Source: Burkholderiales bacterium
Lineage (GTDB): Bacteria; Pseudomonadota; Gammaproteobacteria; Burkholderiales; SG8-41
Length of the DNA: 41,995 nucleotides
Assembly: GCA_019635015.1 (NCBI GenBank)
Contig: JAHCAG010000023.1
Coordinates: 1-41,995, forward strand
Direction: 5' to 3'
Shown: piece after piece, positions 8,622 through 16,756 of the stretch
Layout of the letters: each line of letters opens with the position of its first letter
How positions within the stretch are numbered: the first letter of the stretch is position 1
Position numbers and translations under genes: made by a program
The notes under the pieces: model-generated
Database searches by the model: none
Told to the model about the DNA's origin: nothing
Seen by the model: only the letters and a program-made list of their open reading frames with translations

Positions 8622-10349
8622 TCAGGCGTTCAGTTTGTCGAGCATGAGGTGCAGCCTGCCGGGGTCGGTCGCGCGCAGCATCCGCCGCGCAAACGGCACG
8701 GTTTCGGCAAGGGTGGTTTTCAGCACGCGCTGTTTGACATCGGGCAGATGTGCGGAGTGCATCGAAAACTGGCGCAGGCCGAGCCCCAGCAGCAGGCGCG
8801 TGAGCGCCACGTCGCCGGCCATCTCGCCGCAGACCGAAACCGGGATGCCCGCCTTGCTGGCGGTCCTGAAAATGTGCGCCAGCACCGTCAGGATTGCGGG
8901 ATGCAGCGGATCGTAGAGGTGGGCGACCGTGTCGTCGGTGCGGTCAATGGCGAGCATGTACTGGATCAGGTCGTTGGTGCCGACCGACAGGAAATCCAGG
9001 CGCTTTGTCAGCAGGCCCAGCGCGAGGGCGGCGGCCGGAATTTCGACCATGCCGCCCACCGGGACATTGCGGTCGTAGGCGATGCCGTCATCGTCAAGGC
9101 TGCGCTTCGCCTGCTCCAGCAGTTGCAGCGCCTGGTCGACTTCCGATGCGTTCATCAGCATCGGGATCAGGATTTTCATCCTGCCGTGGAGCGAGGCCCG
9201 CAGCATCGCGCGCAGCTGGGTGATGAAGCGCTTGGGCTCGGTCAGGCAGAGGCGGATCGCGCGCAGGCCGAGCGCAGGGTTGGGCGACAGGCGCGCGGTG
9301 TCGTCGATCTGCTTGTCGGCGCCAAGATCATAGGTGCGGATGGTGACCGGCCGGCCGCCCATTTCCTCGAGGACCTGGCGATAGGCCTCGAACTGTTCAT
9401 CCTCGTCGGGCAGGTCGGGGCGGTTCAGGAACAGGAATTCGGTGCGAAAGAGGCCGATGCCGGTGGCGCCGCCATCCAGCGCCAGTGCAACGTCGCCCGG
9501 CAGCTCGATGTTGGCATGCAGTTCGACGTCGATGCCGTCCAGCGTCCGTGCGGGGGTGTCGCGCAGCCGCCGCAGCTTTTGCCGCTCCAGGCCGAATTCG
9601 CGCTGGCGCAGTTGGTACTCGGCCAGCACCTGCGGATCGGGATCGACGATGACCACGCCCTGGGTGCCGTCGACGATGATGATCTCGTTTTCACGCACCA
9701 GCTGGCGCGCGTGATGCAGCGCGACGATGCAGGGGATGTTCAGGCTGCGCGCGACGATCGCGGTATGCGAGGTGACGCCCCCGAGGTCGGTGACAAAGCT
9801 TGCGAACTGGTGCTGCTTGAACAGCACGACATCGGCGGGCGACAGGTCATGGGCCACCAGCACCAGGTTGCGTTCCGAATCGCCGGCCGGCGGCGGCGTG
9901 TAACCCGGCTGCCCCGAGAGCGCCTTCATCACGCGCTGCGCGACCTGGATGACATCGGTGCGGCGTTCACGCAGGTAGCTGTCTTCGATCGCATCGAACT
10001 GCTGCAGCAGTTCGTCGGTCTGCACTTTCAGTGCCCATTCGGCGTTGCAGAGCTCGTTGCCGATGATCGTGCGCGGCACCTCCGATAGCGTCGAGTCGGA
10101 GAGGATCATCAGGTGCAGGTCGATGAATGCGCCGAACTCCGCCGGCGCGCCGGCCGGAACCGACCCGCGCAACTGCTCGAGTTCGTCGCGGACCGTTTTG
10201 ACCGCGGCATCGAAGCGGGCTGACTCGTCAGCAAGCTGTTCTGCCGGAATGTCGTAATGCGCGACTTCGAGTTTGGTGTGTGAAACGAGGTGCGCATGGC
10301 CGATGGCGATGCCGCCGGAAACGCCGATGCCGTGGATGGTGAAGCTCAT
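8622..10349 (-). CDS. ptsI: PTS enzyme I (phosphoenolpyruvate-protein phosphotransferase)
   Basis: Cytoplasmic kinase that transfers the PEP phosphate to HPr. The 575 residues match enzyme I. The phospho-histidine is His195 in GGVTSHTAIVARS. The C-terminal TIM-barrel PEP-binding domain shows GIGLFRTEFLF, RTYDLGADK, GGMVEIPAAAL and the active-site Cys in VSVCGEMAGD. There is no N-terminal GAF domain, so it is the ordinary type and not the nitrogen-PTS PtsP. It is the last gene of an EIIA-Man, HPr, EI unit, 86 bases after HPr. No EIIB or EIIC gene is in the window. Confidence 0.96.
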   Translation of the reverse strand: MSFTIHGIGVSGGIAIGHAHLVSHTKLEVAHYDIPAEQLADESARFDAAVKTVRDELEQLRGSVPAGAPAEFGAFIDLHLMILSDSTLSEVPRTIIGNELCNAEWALKVQTDELLQQFDAIEDSYLRERRTDVIQVAQRVMKALSGQPGYTPPPAGDSERNLVLVAHDLSPADVVLFKQHQFASFVTDLGGVTSHTAIVARSLNIPCIVALHHARQLVRENEIIIVDGTQGVVIVDPDPQVLAEYQLRQREFGLERQKLRRLRDTPARTLDGIDVELHANIELPGDVALALDGGATGIGLFRTEFLFLNRPDLPDEDEQFEAYRQVLEEMGGRPVTIRTYDLGADKQIDDTARLSPNPALGLRAIRLCLTEPKRFITQLRAMLRASLHGRMKILIPMLMNASEVDQALQLLEQAKRSLDDDGIAYDRNVPVGGMVEIPAAALALGLLTKRLDFLSVGTNDLIQYMLAIDRTDDTVAHLYDPLHPAILTVLAHIFRTASKAGIPVSVCGEMAGDVALTRLLLGLGLRQFSMHSAHLPDVKQRVLKTTLAETVPFARRMLRATDPGRLHLMLDKLNA

Positions 10350-10382
10350 GGGGAAAGCCGGTGGACTCTTGTCGGGTGCGTT

Positions 10383-10400
10383 GAATGCCAGTCAGCATTC
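10383..10400 (-). other. short hairpin between ptsH and ptsI
   Basis: GAATGC and GCATTC form a perfect 6-bp inverted repeat around a six-base loop in the 86-base gap before ptsI. No T-run follows, so it is not a standard terminator. It may affect stability of the ptsH-ptsI message or be chance. Confidence 0.35.
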
Positions 10401-10435
10401 TGCCCGTTGCCGGCCGGCCCCTCAATGCCGCGGGG

Positions 10436-10705
10436 TCATTCTCCTTCGCCGAAACGGTCGGCGATCAGCTGCTGCAGGGCCTGCAGCGCCGCGGCCTCGT
10501 CCTTGCCGTTGGTTTCAATCAGGATCTTCGAGCCCTTGGCCGCGGCCAGCATCATCACCCCCATGATGCTTTTTGCGTTGACACGGCGGCCGTTGCGGCT
10601 CAGCCAGATTTCGCTGGAGAAGCCGCTGGCGATCTGGGTCAGTTTGGCCGATGCCCGGGCATGCAGCCCGAGCTTGTTGATGATCTCAGCTTCCTGTTGC
10701 AGCAT
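10436..10705 (-). CDS. ptsH: phosphocarrier protein HPr
   Basis: Small phosphocarrier that accepts phosphate from enzyme I and passes it on to EIIA proteins. The 89 residues show the active site His15 in NKLGLHARAS and the regulatory Ser46 in NAKSIMG, the target of HPr kinase in organisms that have HprK. Retention of both sites suggests dual control; hprK is not in this window. Its start lies inside the end of the EIIA-Man gene (20-base overlap), so the two are coupled. Confidence 0.96.
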   Translation of the reverse strand: MLQQEAEIINKLGLHARASAKLTQIASGFSSEIWLSRNGRRVNAKSIMGVMMLAAAKGSKILIETNGKDEAAALQALQQLIADRFGEGE

Positions 10706-11108
10706 TGCGAACGGTGGCGAATGTCGGGGGAACCCTCAGTACGCCTTCGCAACCGCCGCTGATGGCCTTGGTCATCATTACTGCGAGGGTCTTGTCGCGG
10801 TAGGTCAGTGCGCGGATCAGCATCGGCAGGTTCACCCCGGCGACAGCCTCGATCCGGCCGGGGATCACCAGCTTTGCCGCAATGTTGGAAGGCGAGCCGC
10901 CGTACATGTCGGTCAGCAGCAGCACGCCATCGCCTTCGTCCAGGTCCTTGATCATCTTGCGGGCCTGGGGCACCAGCTGCACCGGATCGTCCTGGGCGGC
11001 TACACCCAGCTGGCGCAGCCGCGGCGGACGTTTGTTGAGCATGTGGCTGGCACAGTGAATCAGGCTTTCGCCGAGGGTGCCGTGGCTGATAATCAATATG
11101 CCGATCAT
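10686..11108 (-). CDS. PTS EIIA component, mannose/fructose family
   Basis: Cytoplasmic EIIA domain of the mannose PTS family, 140 residues. The N terminus MIGILIISHGTLG holds the phosphorylated histidine, His9; the GVLLLTDMYGGSPSN segment is typical of the fold. In many Betaproteobacteria this protein stands alone with HPr and EI and has no transporter partner, so a regulatory role is more likely than sugar uptake. It follows gshB by 96 bases on the same strand and overlaps the ptsH start. Confidence 0.92.
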   Translation of the reverse strand: MIGILIISHGTLGESLIHCASHMLNKRPPRLRQLGVAAQDDPVQLVPQARKMIKDLDEGDGVLLLTDMYGGSPSNIAAKLVIPGRIEAVAGVNLPMLIRALTYRDKTLAVMMTKAISGGCEGVLRVPPTFATVRNAATGS

Positions 11109-11141
11109 GAAGTTGCCGGTCTGCTGTCACGAAAGCGCCAT

Positions 11142-11170
11142 ACTCTACGCCCCCTTTTCTTGCACCGCAA
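11142..11170 (-). promoter_or_regulatory. possible promoter for the PTS genes
   Basis: In the gap after gshB, TTGCGG (11170-11165) and TAGAGT (11147-11142) are spaced by 17 bases on the minus strand, 33 bases before the EIIA-Man start. Both boxes match the sigma-70 consensus only in part, so this is a candidate only. Confidence 0.35.
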
Positions 11171-11204
11171 CATTGTCGTCACCGAATCACGACAGTGTTT
11201 GGCT

Positions 11205-12143
11205 TCAAAGCATTTTTTCCAGTTTATTCAAGAACATGGCGGCCACATTAAAGCCGGTCTGGGCGCTGATTTCCTGGAAACAGGTCGGGCTGGTGACATT
11301 GACTTCGGTGAGGTGGTCGCCGATCACGTCCAGCCCGACCAGCAGCAGGCCGGCTGCCTGCAACTGCGGTCCGAGCGTTTCGGCGATCAGCCGGTCGCGT
11401 GCCGTCAGTTCGCGCGCCACCCCGGTGCCGCCCGCAGCGAGATTGCCGCGGGTTTCGCCTGCCTTGGGAATGCGGGCAAGGCAGAACGGCACCGCTTCGC
11501 CGCCGATGACCAGCACGCGTTTGTCGCCGTTGACGATGTCCGGGATGTAGCGCTGGGCCATGATCGTGCGCGCGCCGTCTCCGGTCAGGGTTTCGATGAT
11601 CACATTGAGATTCGGATCCCCGGCGCGGACGCGGAATATCGACGTGCCGCCCATGCCGTCCAGCGGCTTGAGGATGATGTCGCCGTGTTCGCCGAGAAAG
11701 GCATGCAGCAGTTCTGTGCGGCGGGTGACCAGGGTCGGCGCCGTGAATTCGCTGAACCGCGCAATCGCCATTTTTTCGTTATGGTCGCGGATCGCCTGCG
11801 GCCGGTTGAACACCCGCGCCCCGCGGCCTTCGGCGATTTCCAGCAGGTAGGTGCTGTAGACATATTCCATGTCGAAGGGCGGGTCCTTGCGCATCAGCAC
11901 CGCGTCGAACTGTTCCAGCGGAGTCTCCCCCGCCGGATCAAGCCGGTACCAGGCCGGCTGTTCACCGGTCAGGTGCAGGCGGGCGGCGTTGCCGGTGACA
12001 ACATGTTTGTGCCAGGCCAGGTCATCCTGCTGCATCGTGTAGAGGGCATGACCCTGCGCCGCCGCCTCACGCATGATGGCGTAGGTCGTGTCCTTTTCGA
12101 GCTTGAATCCGTCGAGGGGATCGACGATGAAGGCCAGTTTCAT
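11205..12143 (-). CDS. gshB: glutathione synthetase
   Basis: Second step of glutathione synthesis: gamma-glutamylcysteine + glycine + ATP, by an ATP-grasp enzyme in the cytoplasm. The 312 residues match GshB. Visible features are the N-terminal MKLAFIVDPLDGFKLEKDTTYA, the ATP-grasp segment IILKPLDGMGGTSIFRV, QRYIPDIVNGDKRVLVI, the glycine-rich ARIPKAGETRGNLAAGG loop and VNVTSPTCFQEI with the metal-binding Asn. The ATG at 12143 overlaps the gshA stop by four bases, so the two glutathione genes are coupled. Confidence 0.97.
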   Translation of the reverse strand: MKLAFIVDPLDGFKLEKDTTYAIMREAAAQGHALYTMQQDDLAWHKHVVTGNAARLHLTGEQPAWYRLDPAGETPLEQFDAVLMRKDPPFDMEYVYSTYLLEIAEGRGARVFNRPQAIRDHNEKMAIARFSEFTAPTLVTRRTELLHAFLGEHGDIILKPLDGMGGTSIFRVRAGDPNLNVIIETLTGDGARTIMAQRYIPDIVNGDKRVLVIGGEAVPFCLARIPKAGETRGNLAAGGTGVARELTARDRLIAETLGPQLQAAGLLLVGLDVIGDHLTEVNVTSPTCFQEISAQTGFNVAAMFLNKLEKML

Positions 12144-13462
12144 GGCGCCGCGCGCAGCAGCACCGGCACCGGGGTTTCCGCGGCTTCCGCCATGCGTTCG
12201 AGCTCGATCGCGGCGGAGAGCAGCGCGAGCCGCGCGATCACGCCGTAGGAATAAAAGCGGTTGGGCGGGCAGCCGGGGTCGTTCGGATTGGGCGAGGAGC
12301 AGGGCTCCGCAAAGGCCAGCGGCGCGAACTGCATGCCCGGCGCATTCAGGTTCTGGTCCTTGCCGCGCTCGGTGTGCACCCGGTAGAAGCCGCCGACGAC
12401 AAAATGGTCGATCATGTAGACCACCGGCTCCGCCACCGCGTCGCCGACGTTCTCGAAAGTGTATACGCCTTCCTGCACGATCACGTCGTGTACCTCGAGG
12501 CCTTCCTTGACCACCGCCATCTTGTTGCGCTGCTTGCGGTTGAGGCCTTTCACTTCCGACGGATCCTTGACCGTCATGATGCCCATGCCGTAAGTGCCGG
12601 CATCGGCCTTGACGATCACGAAGGGTTCTTCGGTGATGCCGTACTCCGTGTACTTCCTGCGGATGTCGCCAAGGATCTCGGACACGTAGCCCTCCAGGCA
12701 TTCCTCGCCCTGGCGCTCGCGGAAATTGATCTTGCCGCACTTCTCGAAATAAGGGTTGATCACCCAGGGATCAATGCCGATCAGCTGCGCGAATTCCCGG
12801 GTCACGTCGTCATAGGCGGCAAAATGCGCGGACTTGCGGCGCGTGGCCCAGCCGGCCTGCACCGGCGGAAGCACGGTCTGCTCCAGCCCCTGCAGTATCG
12901 CCGGCACGCCGCCGGAGAGGTCGTTGTTCAGCAGCACCACACAGGGGTCGAAATCGGCCACCTTGAGCCGGTTGCCTTCGCGGCGCAGCGGCTCCAGCCG
13001 CAACGTGCCGCCGTCGGGCAGCGCGAGGTCGGTGGGCGCGGTGATCTCGGGCAGCAGGCTGCCGATGCGCACCTCGACGCCGGCATGGCGCAGGATTGCC
13101 GCCAGTTTTTCCACGTTCTGCAGGTAGAACAGGTTGCGCGTGTGGTTTTCCGGCACCAGCACGATGCCATGCGCCTCCGGGCAGGCTTTCTCGATCGCGG
13201 TCATCGCCGCCTGCACGCACAGCGTGTGGAAATCCGGATTGAGGTTGTTGAAGCCTCCGGGGAACAGGTTGGTGTCCACCGGCGCCAGCTTGAATCCCGA
13301 GTTGCGCAGGTCGACCGAGGCGTAGAACGGCGCCGCGTGTTCCTGCCACTGGCTGCGCAGCCAGTGCTCGATGTCGGGAGTGGCCCTGAGGATGTGGCTT
13401 TCCAGATCCTGCAGCGGTCCGGTCAGCGCGGTGGTGAGGCGGGGAACGGTCATGGCCGGCAT
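12140..13462 (-). CDS. gshA: glutamate-cysteine ligase, Thiobacillus ferrooxidans type
   Basis: First step of glutathione synthesis. The 440-residue protein belongs to the proteobacterial family first described from (Acidi)thiobacillus ferrooxidans, not to the E. coli GshA family. Recognisable blocks are PVDTNLFPGGFNNLNP, VLVPENHTRNLFYLQNVEKL, IVKADAGTYGMGIMTVKD and FYRVHTERGKDQNLNAPG; ATP-grasp-like glycine-rich motifs lie in the C-terminal half. A second ATG nine bases on (13453) gives MTVPRLTT and is equally likely to be the start. A TACAAT box (13466-13461) lies seven bases before that second ATG and overlaps the first. gshB follows with an ATGA overlap. Confidence 0.93.
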   Translation of the reverse strand: MPAMTVPRLTTALTGPLQDLESHILRATPDIEHWLRSQWQEHAAPFYASVDLRNSGFKLAPVDTNLFPGGFNNLNPDFHTLCVQAAMTAIEKACPEAHGIVLVPENHTRNLFYLQNVEKLAAILRHAGVEVRIGSLLPEITAPTDLALPDGGTLRLEPLRREGNRLKVADFDPCVVLLNNDLSGGVPAILQGLEQTVLPPVQAGWATRRKSAHFAAYDDVTREFAQLIGIDPWVINPYFEKCGKINFRERQGEECLEGYVSEILGDIRRKYTEYGITEEPFVIVKADAGTYGMGIMTVKDPSEVKGLNRKQRNKMAVVKEGLEVHDVIVQEGVYTFENVGDAVAEPVVYMIDHFVVGGFYRVHTERGKDQNLNAPGMQFAPLAFAEPCSSPNPNDPGCPPNRFYSYGVIARLALLSAAIELERMAEAAETPVPVLLRAAP

Positions 13463-13506
13463 TGTAGCCGATCCGGTTGTCGCCTTTGTTCCGGGCCGGT
13501 GTCCAC

Positions 13507-13534
13507 AAAAAAACGGGCGCCCGAAGGCGCCCGT
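13507..13534 (-). terminator. intrinsic terminator after amtB
   Basis: A perfect 9-bp stem, ACGGGCGCC with GGCGCCCGT, closes a UUCG tetraloop on the minus strand and is followed by seven T. It lies 22 bases after the amtB stop and before gshA, so it ends the porin-glnK-amtB transcript. Confidence 0.93.
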
Positions 13535-13555
13535 CTGTCCGGACTGCTTGCTGCG

Positions 13556-14929
13556 TCAGTTGTTGTAGGCGGTTTCCCCGTGCTCGTTGATATCGAGCCC
13601 TTCGGTTTCCGCTTCCTCGCTGACCCGCAGGCCGACGATGACATCGATGATTTTCAGCAGCACGTAGCTCACGACACCGGTGTAGATCAGGGTGAAGACC
13701 ACGCTGATCACCTGAACATAGAGCTGCCCGCCGATGCTGCTGATGTCGCCGCCGAAGCCGGTGCCGCCGAAGGACGGCGAGGCGAGGATGCCGATGCCGA
13801 TCGCACCGACGATGCCGGCAATGCCGTGCACGCCGAACACGTCGAGCGAATCGTCATAGCCGAGCATCCGCTTCAGGCTGATCACCGCCCAGAGGGAGAT
13901 CGCGCCGGCGGCGATACCGAGCACGATGGAACCCATCGGGCCGGCATTACCGCAGGCCGGGGTGATGGCGACCAGTCCGGCGACTGCACCGGTGGCGATG
14001 CCGAGCAGGCTCGGCTTGCCCTTGACCATCCACTCGAGGAACATCCAGGTCGCGGCTGCTGCGGCCGTGGCGAGAGTGGTGTTGATCATGGCGAGACCCG
14101 CGCTGCCGCCGGCGCTGAGCGCGCTGCCGGCGTTGAAGCCGTACCAGCCCACCCACAGCAGCGAAGCGCCGATCAGCGTCATGCTCAGGTTGTGCGGAGG
14201 CATGGCCACCGTGCCGTAACCCTTGCGCTTGCCGAGCACGATCGCGGCCACCAGTCCGGCGATGCCGGCGTTGATGTGGACCACGGTGCCGCCGGCGAAG
14301 TCGATTGCACCCATCGCGCCGATCCAGCCGCCGCCCCAGACCATGTGCGCCATCGGGAGGTAGCAGACCGTCAGCCAGGCCACCATGAACAGCAGCACTG
14401 CGGAGAACTTCATGCGTTCCGCGTAGGCACCGACGATCAGTGCCGGCGTGATGGCGGCAAAGGTCAGCTGGAAGTTGGCGAACACGTACTCGGGGATGGT
14501 GTCCTTCAGCGAGTCGGCGGTCATGCCGGCGAGGAAGAGCTTGTCCAGCGTGCCGATGAACTTGCCGTCCCCGGTGAATGCGAGGCTGTAGCCGTATACC
14601 GCCCACAGCACGGCCATCACGCTGAAGACCGCGAACACCTGCATCAGGACGGACAGCGCATTCTTGGACCTCACCATGCCGGCGTAGAACAGCGCGAGCC
14701 CGGGGATGACCATCAGGGTGACCAGCACGGTCGCCAGCAGCATGAACGCGGTATCACCGCTGTCCAGCTTCTTGGCTTCTTCAGCAGGTGCCGCAGCAGG
14801 TGCCGCGGCGGGAGCGGCCGCAGGTGCTTCCGCCGCCGGGGCTTCAGCAGGCTTGTCCTGCGCCATGGCCGGTGCGCCGGCAAAACCGAGCGCGCCGAAC
14901 AGGGCCAGAGCTGCAATGAGTTTTTTCAT
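13556..14929 (-). CDS. amtB: ammonium transporter AmtB
   Basis: Inner-membrane ammonium channel of the Amt/Rh family, 457 residues. Residues 1-23 are a signal peptide (MKKLIAALALFGALGFAGAP then AMA). An Ala/Pro/Glu-rich linker follows to about residue 53, and then eleven transmembrane segments. Family landmarks are LFYAGMVRSKNALS, FANFQLTFAAITPALI, the ammonia-site His segments GGTVVHINAG and DVFGVHGIAG, and WVGWYGFNAGSA. The ATG at 14929 is preferred over an in-frame TTG at 14941 because GGAG sits six bases before it and the signal peptide starts there. It follows glnK, whose product gates it, and a strong terminator comes after it. Confidence 0.96.
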   Translation of the reverse strand: MKKLIAALALFGALGFAGAPAMAQDKPAEAPAAEAPAAAPAAAPAAAPAEEAKKLDSGDTAFMLLATVLVTLMVIPGLALFYAGMVRSKNALSVLMQVFAVFSVMAVLWAVYGYSLAFTGDGKFIGTLDKLFLAGMTADSLKDTIPEYVFANFQLTFAAITPALIVGAYAERMKFSAVLLFMVAWLTVCYLPMAHMVWGGGWIGAMGAIDFAGGTVVHINAGIAGLVAAIVLGKRKGYGTVAMPPHNLSMTLIGASLLWVGWYGFNAGSALSAGGSAGLAMINTTLATAAAAATWMFLEWMVKGKPSLLGIATGAVAGLVAITPACGNAGPMGSIVLGIAAGAISLWAVISLKRMLGYDDSLDVFGVHGIAGIVGAIGIGILASPSFGGTGFGGDISSIGGQLYVQVISVVFTLIYTGVVSYVLLKIIDVIVGLRVSEEAETEGLDINEHGETAYNN

Positions 14930-14941
14930 CTTGTTCTCCAA

Positions 14942-15340
<399 letters not shown>

Positions 15341-16141
15341 TTAGAAGGTTTTCGACAGGTAAACGGTGAACGCATCCTTGCCGACGAAGCGGTTGTTCGG
15401 CGTGGTGTAGAACGCCTCACGGGTCGCATTCATCCTGGTGTCGGTGTAGTAGGCGCCAAGGGTGAAGTCCTTCGGCAGCGCGTAGCTCAGCCCGATTTTG
15501 TAGTCCTCGTAGGAGGCGCAGGTATTGTTGCTGATGCCGGCGCCGCAGGCGCTCGCGGCGCCACCACCACCCTCAAACTTCTGCTTGCCGTAATGCAGGG
15601 TGGCCGTCAGTTTGTCGGTGACGGGGATGCTGGCCGTCAGGTCGAGGTACCAGGTGCCGCGGCTGTCCGTCACGCCGAAGGTCTTGTTGCCGATGCTGTG
15701 CGAATATTTTGCGCTCAGCCATTTCCAGCTCAGTGCGCCGTAGAGTTCCAGCGTGTCGGCCTTGGTGCCGCCGGCAACCACGGTGCCGGGGTAGTAGTAC
15801 TGCAGGATACCGATGTCGTAGCCGAAGTCGCTCTTGCCGATGCTGCCCTTGAAGCCGCCGTAGAAGTCCATCTCCAGGCTGGCTCCATCGGAATAGGCGC
15901 CGAAGTCGCGCAGCCAGCTGACGTTCGACATCCAGGTGCCGGCGTAGAAGCCGCTGGAGTGGCTATAGTCGAAACCGCCCTGCAGCGCCGGTTTTCTGTC
16001 GGTCTGGGTCAGCCCGCGGAAAATGTACTGGCTGTAAACGCCGACGTTTCCGGTCAGTTCGTGCTGCGAATCGGCAGCCGTGGCAAAGGCAGGTGCGAAG
16101 GCGCTGGCAACGAGTCCGGCGATAATGGATTTCTTGAGCAT
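15341..16141 (-). CDS. TorF-family putative outer-membrane porin
   Basis: Predicted outer-membrane beta-barrel of 266 residues, with a signal peptide at 1-22 (LKKSIIAGLVASAFAPAFATA). The mature protein alternates Tyr/Trp/Phe-rich strands and ends LSKTF, with a terminal Phe as barrel proteins usually have. The opening ELTGNVGVYSQYIFRGLTQTD is typical of the TorF-like family found beside glnK-amtB. Role inferred from position: outer-membrane passage for a small nitrogen compound under nitrogen limitation. Two Cys residues in ASACGAGISNNTCASYE could form a loop disulfide. The ATG at 16141 has GGGAAGAAC just before it and starts the signal peptide. Confidence 0.85.
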   Translation of the reverse strand: MLKKSIIAGLVASAFAPAFATAADSQHELTGNVGVYSQYIFRGLTQTDRKPALQGGFDYSHSSGFYAGTWMSNVSWLRDFGAYSDGASLEMDFYGGFKGSIGKSDFGYDIGILQYYYPGTVVAGGTKADTLELYGALSWKWLSAKYSHSIGNKTFGVTDSRGTWYLDLTASIPVTDKLTATLHYGKQKFEGGGGAASACGAGISNNTCASYEDYKIGLSYALPKDFTLGAYYTDTRMNATREAFYTTPNNRFVGKDAFTVYLSKTF

Positions 16142-16196
16142 GTTCTTCCCTTTCAAGTGTGTTGGCACATGTGCAATAAAACTGCGACATCCTCTC

Positions 16197-16212
16197 AGCA
16201 GGTACCGTGCCA
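16197..16212 (-). promoter_or_regulatory. sigma-54 promoter of porin-glnK-amtB
   Basis: TGGCACGGTACCTGCT on the minus strand matches the RpoN consensus (TGGCAC, five bases, TTGC). GG at -24 and GC at -12 are ten bases apart. Transcription would begin near 16186, about 45 bases before the porin start codon. Sigma-54 control of glnK-amtB by NtrC is well established in proteobacteria. Confidence 0.88.
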
Positions 16213-16274
16213 GAAAAAAATATGTTTTAAAACAAATAGTTATATGTAATTTTCGGAATATCGCAGAAGCGCGA

Positions 16275-16291
16275 CGCACCAATTAAGTGCG
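16275..16291 (-). promoter_or_regulatory. NtrC-type binding site, proximal
   Basis: A 17-bp palindrome, CGCACC-N5-AGTGCG, close to the NtrC consensus TGCACC-N5-GGTGCA. It lies about 97 bases upstream of the predicted sigma-54 start, the usual enhancer distance. Confidence 0.7.
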
Positions 16292-16292
16292 G

Positions 16293-16309
16293 CACACCAT
16301 GTTGGTGCA
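16293..16309 (-). promoter_or_regulatory. NtrC-type binding site, distal
   Basis: CACACC-N5-GGTGCA, a second near-consensus NtrC site centred 18 bp from the first and about 115 bases upstream of the predicted start. Paired sites allow cooperative binding of NtrC. Confidence 0.72.
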
Positions 16310-16413
16310 CCAATCTGGCCGTACGCTTGCCCCAGCGTGATGCGTACAGTGTGGAATCCGGGTGCTGTCAGGCAATCTTGTTACACTTGGCCGGACCCAC
16401 AAGGCACAAGATC

Positions 16414-16668
16414 ATGGATCAGAGACTGCTCGACGAAATCAACGAAAAAGTGAAGGCTGCGCTGGCCCAGGGACCGGCGGCTGACATCGAAAAAAACCTG
16501 CGTGCCCTGCTCGGTGGGCTGTTCAGCCGGCTGGATCTGGTGACCCGGGAGGAATTTGATGTGCAGCGGGAGGTCCTGTTGCGGACCCGGACCAAACTCG
16601 CGGAACTCGAGAAAAAAGTGGCTGAACTGGAGAAGCAGGCCTCCGGATCGGCCAGTTCCCTGTCGTAA
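16414..16668 (+). CDS. ubiK: ubiquinone biosynthesis accessory factor UbiK
   Basis: Small protein of 84 residues of the BMFP/YqiC family, now UbiK, a membrane-associated helper of the aerobic ubiquinone-synthesis Ubi complex. It is almost entirely helical: an amphipathic N-terminal part (MDQRLLDEINEKVKAALAQG), the conserved SRLDLVTREEFDVQREVLLRT segment and a C-terminal coiled coil (LAELEKKVAELEKQ). The ATG at 16414 begins family similarity; the frame is open upstream but lies in the nitrogen-control region of the divergent porin gene. The comM gene follows after 88 bases. Confidence 0.9.
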   Translation: MDQRLLDEINEKVKAALAQGPAADIEKNLRALLGGLFSRLDLVTREEFDVQREVLLRTRTKLAELEKKVAELEKQASGSASSLS

Positions 16669-16756
16669 CTGCCGGCCCTGCACCCGCCGTGGCGTCAGCC
16701 GCGGGCGTGTGGCGGGCGTTTAACCGGCTTCACTCCGACGAATGCGCTGATTCCAA

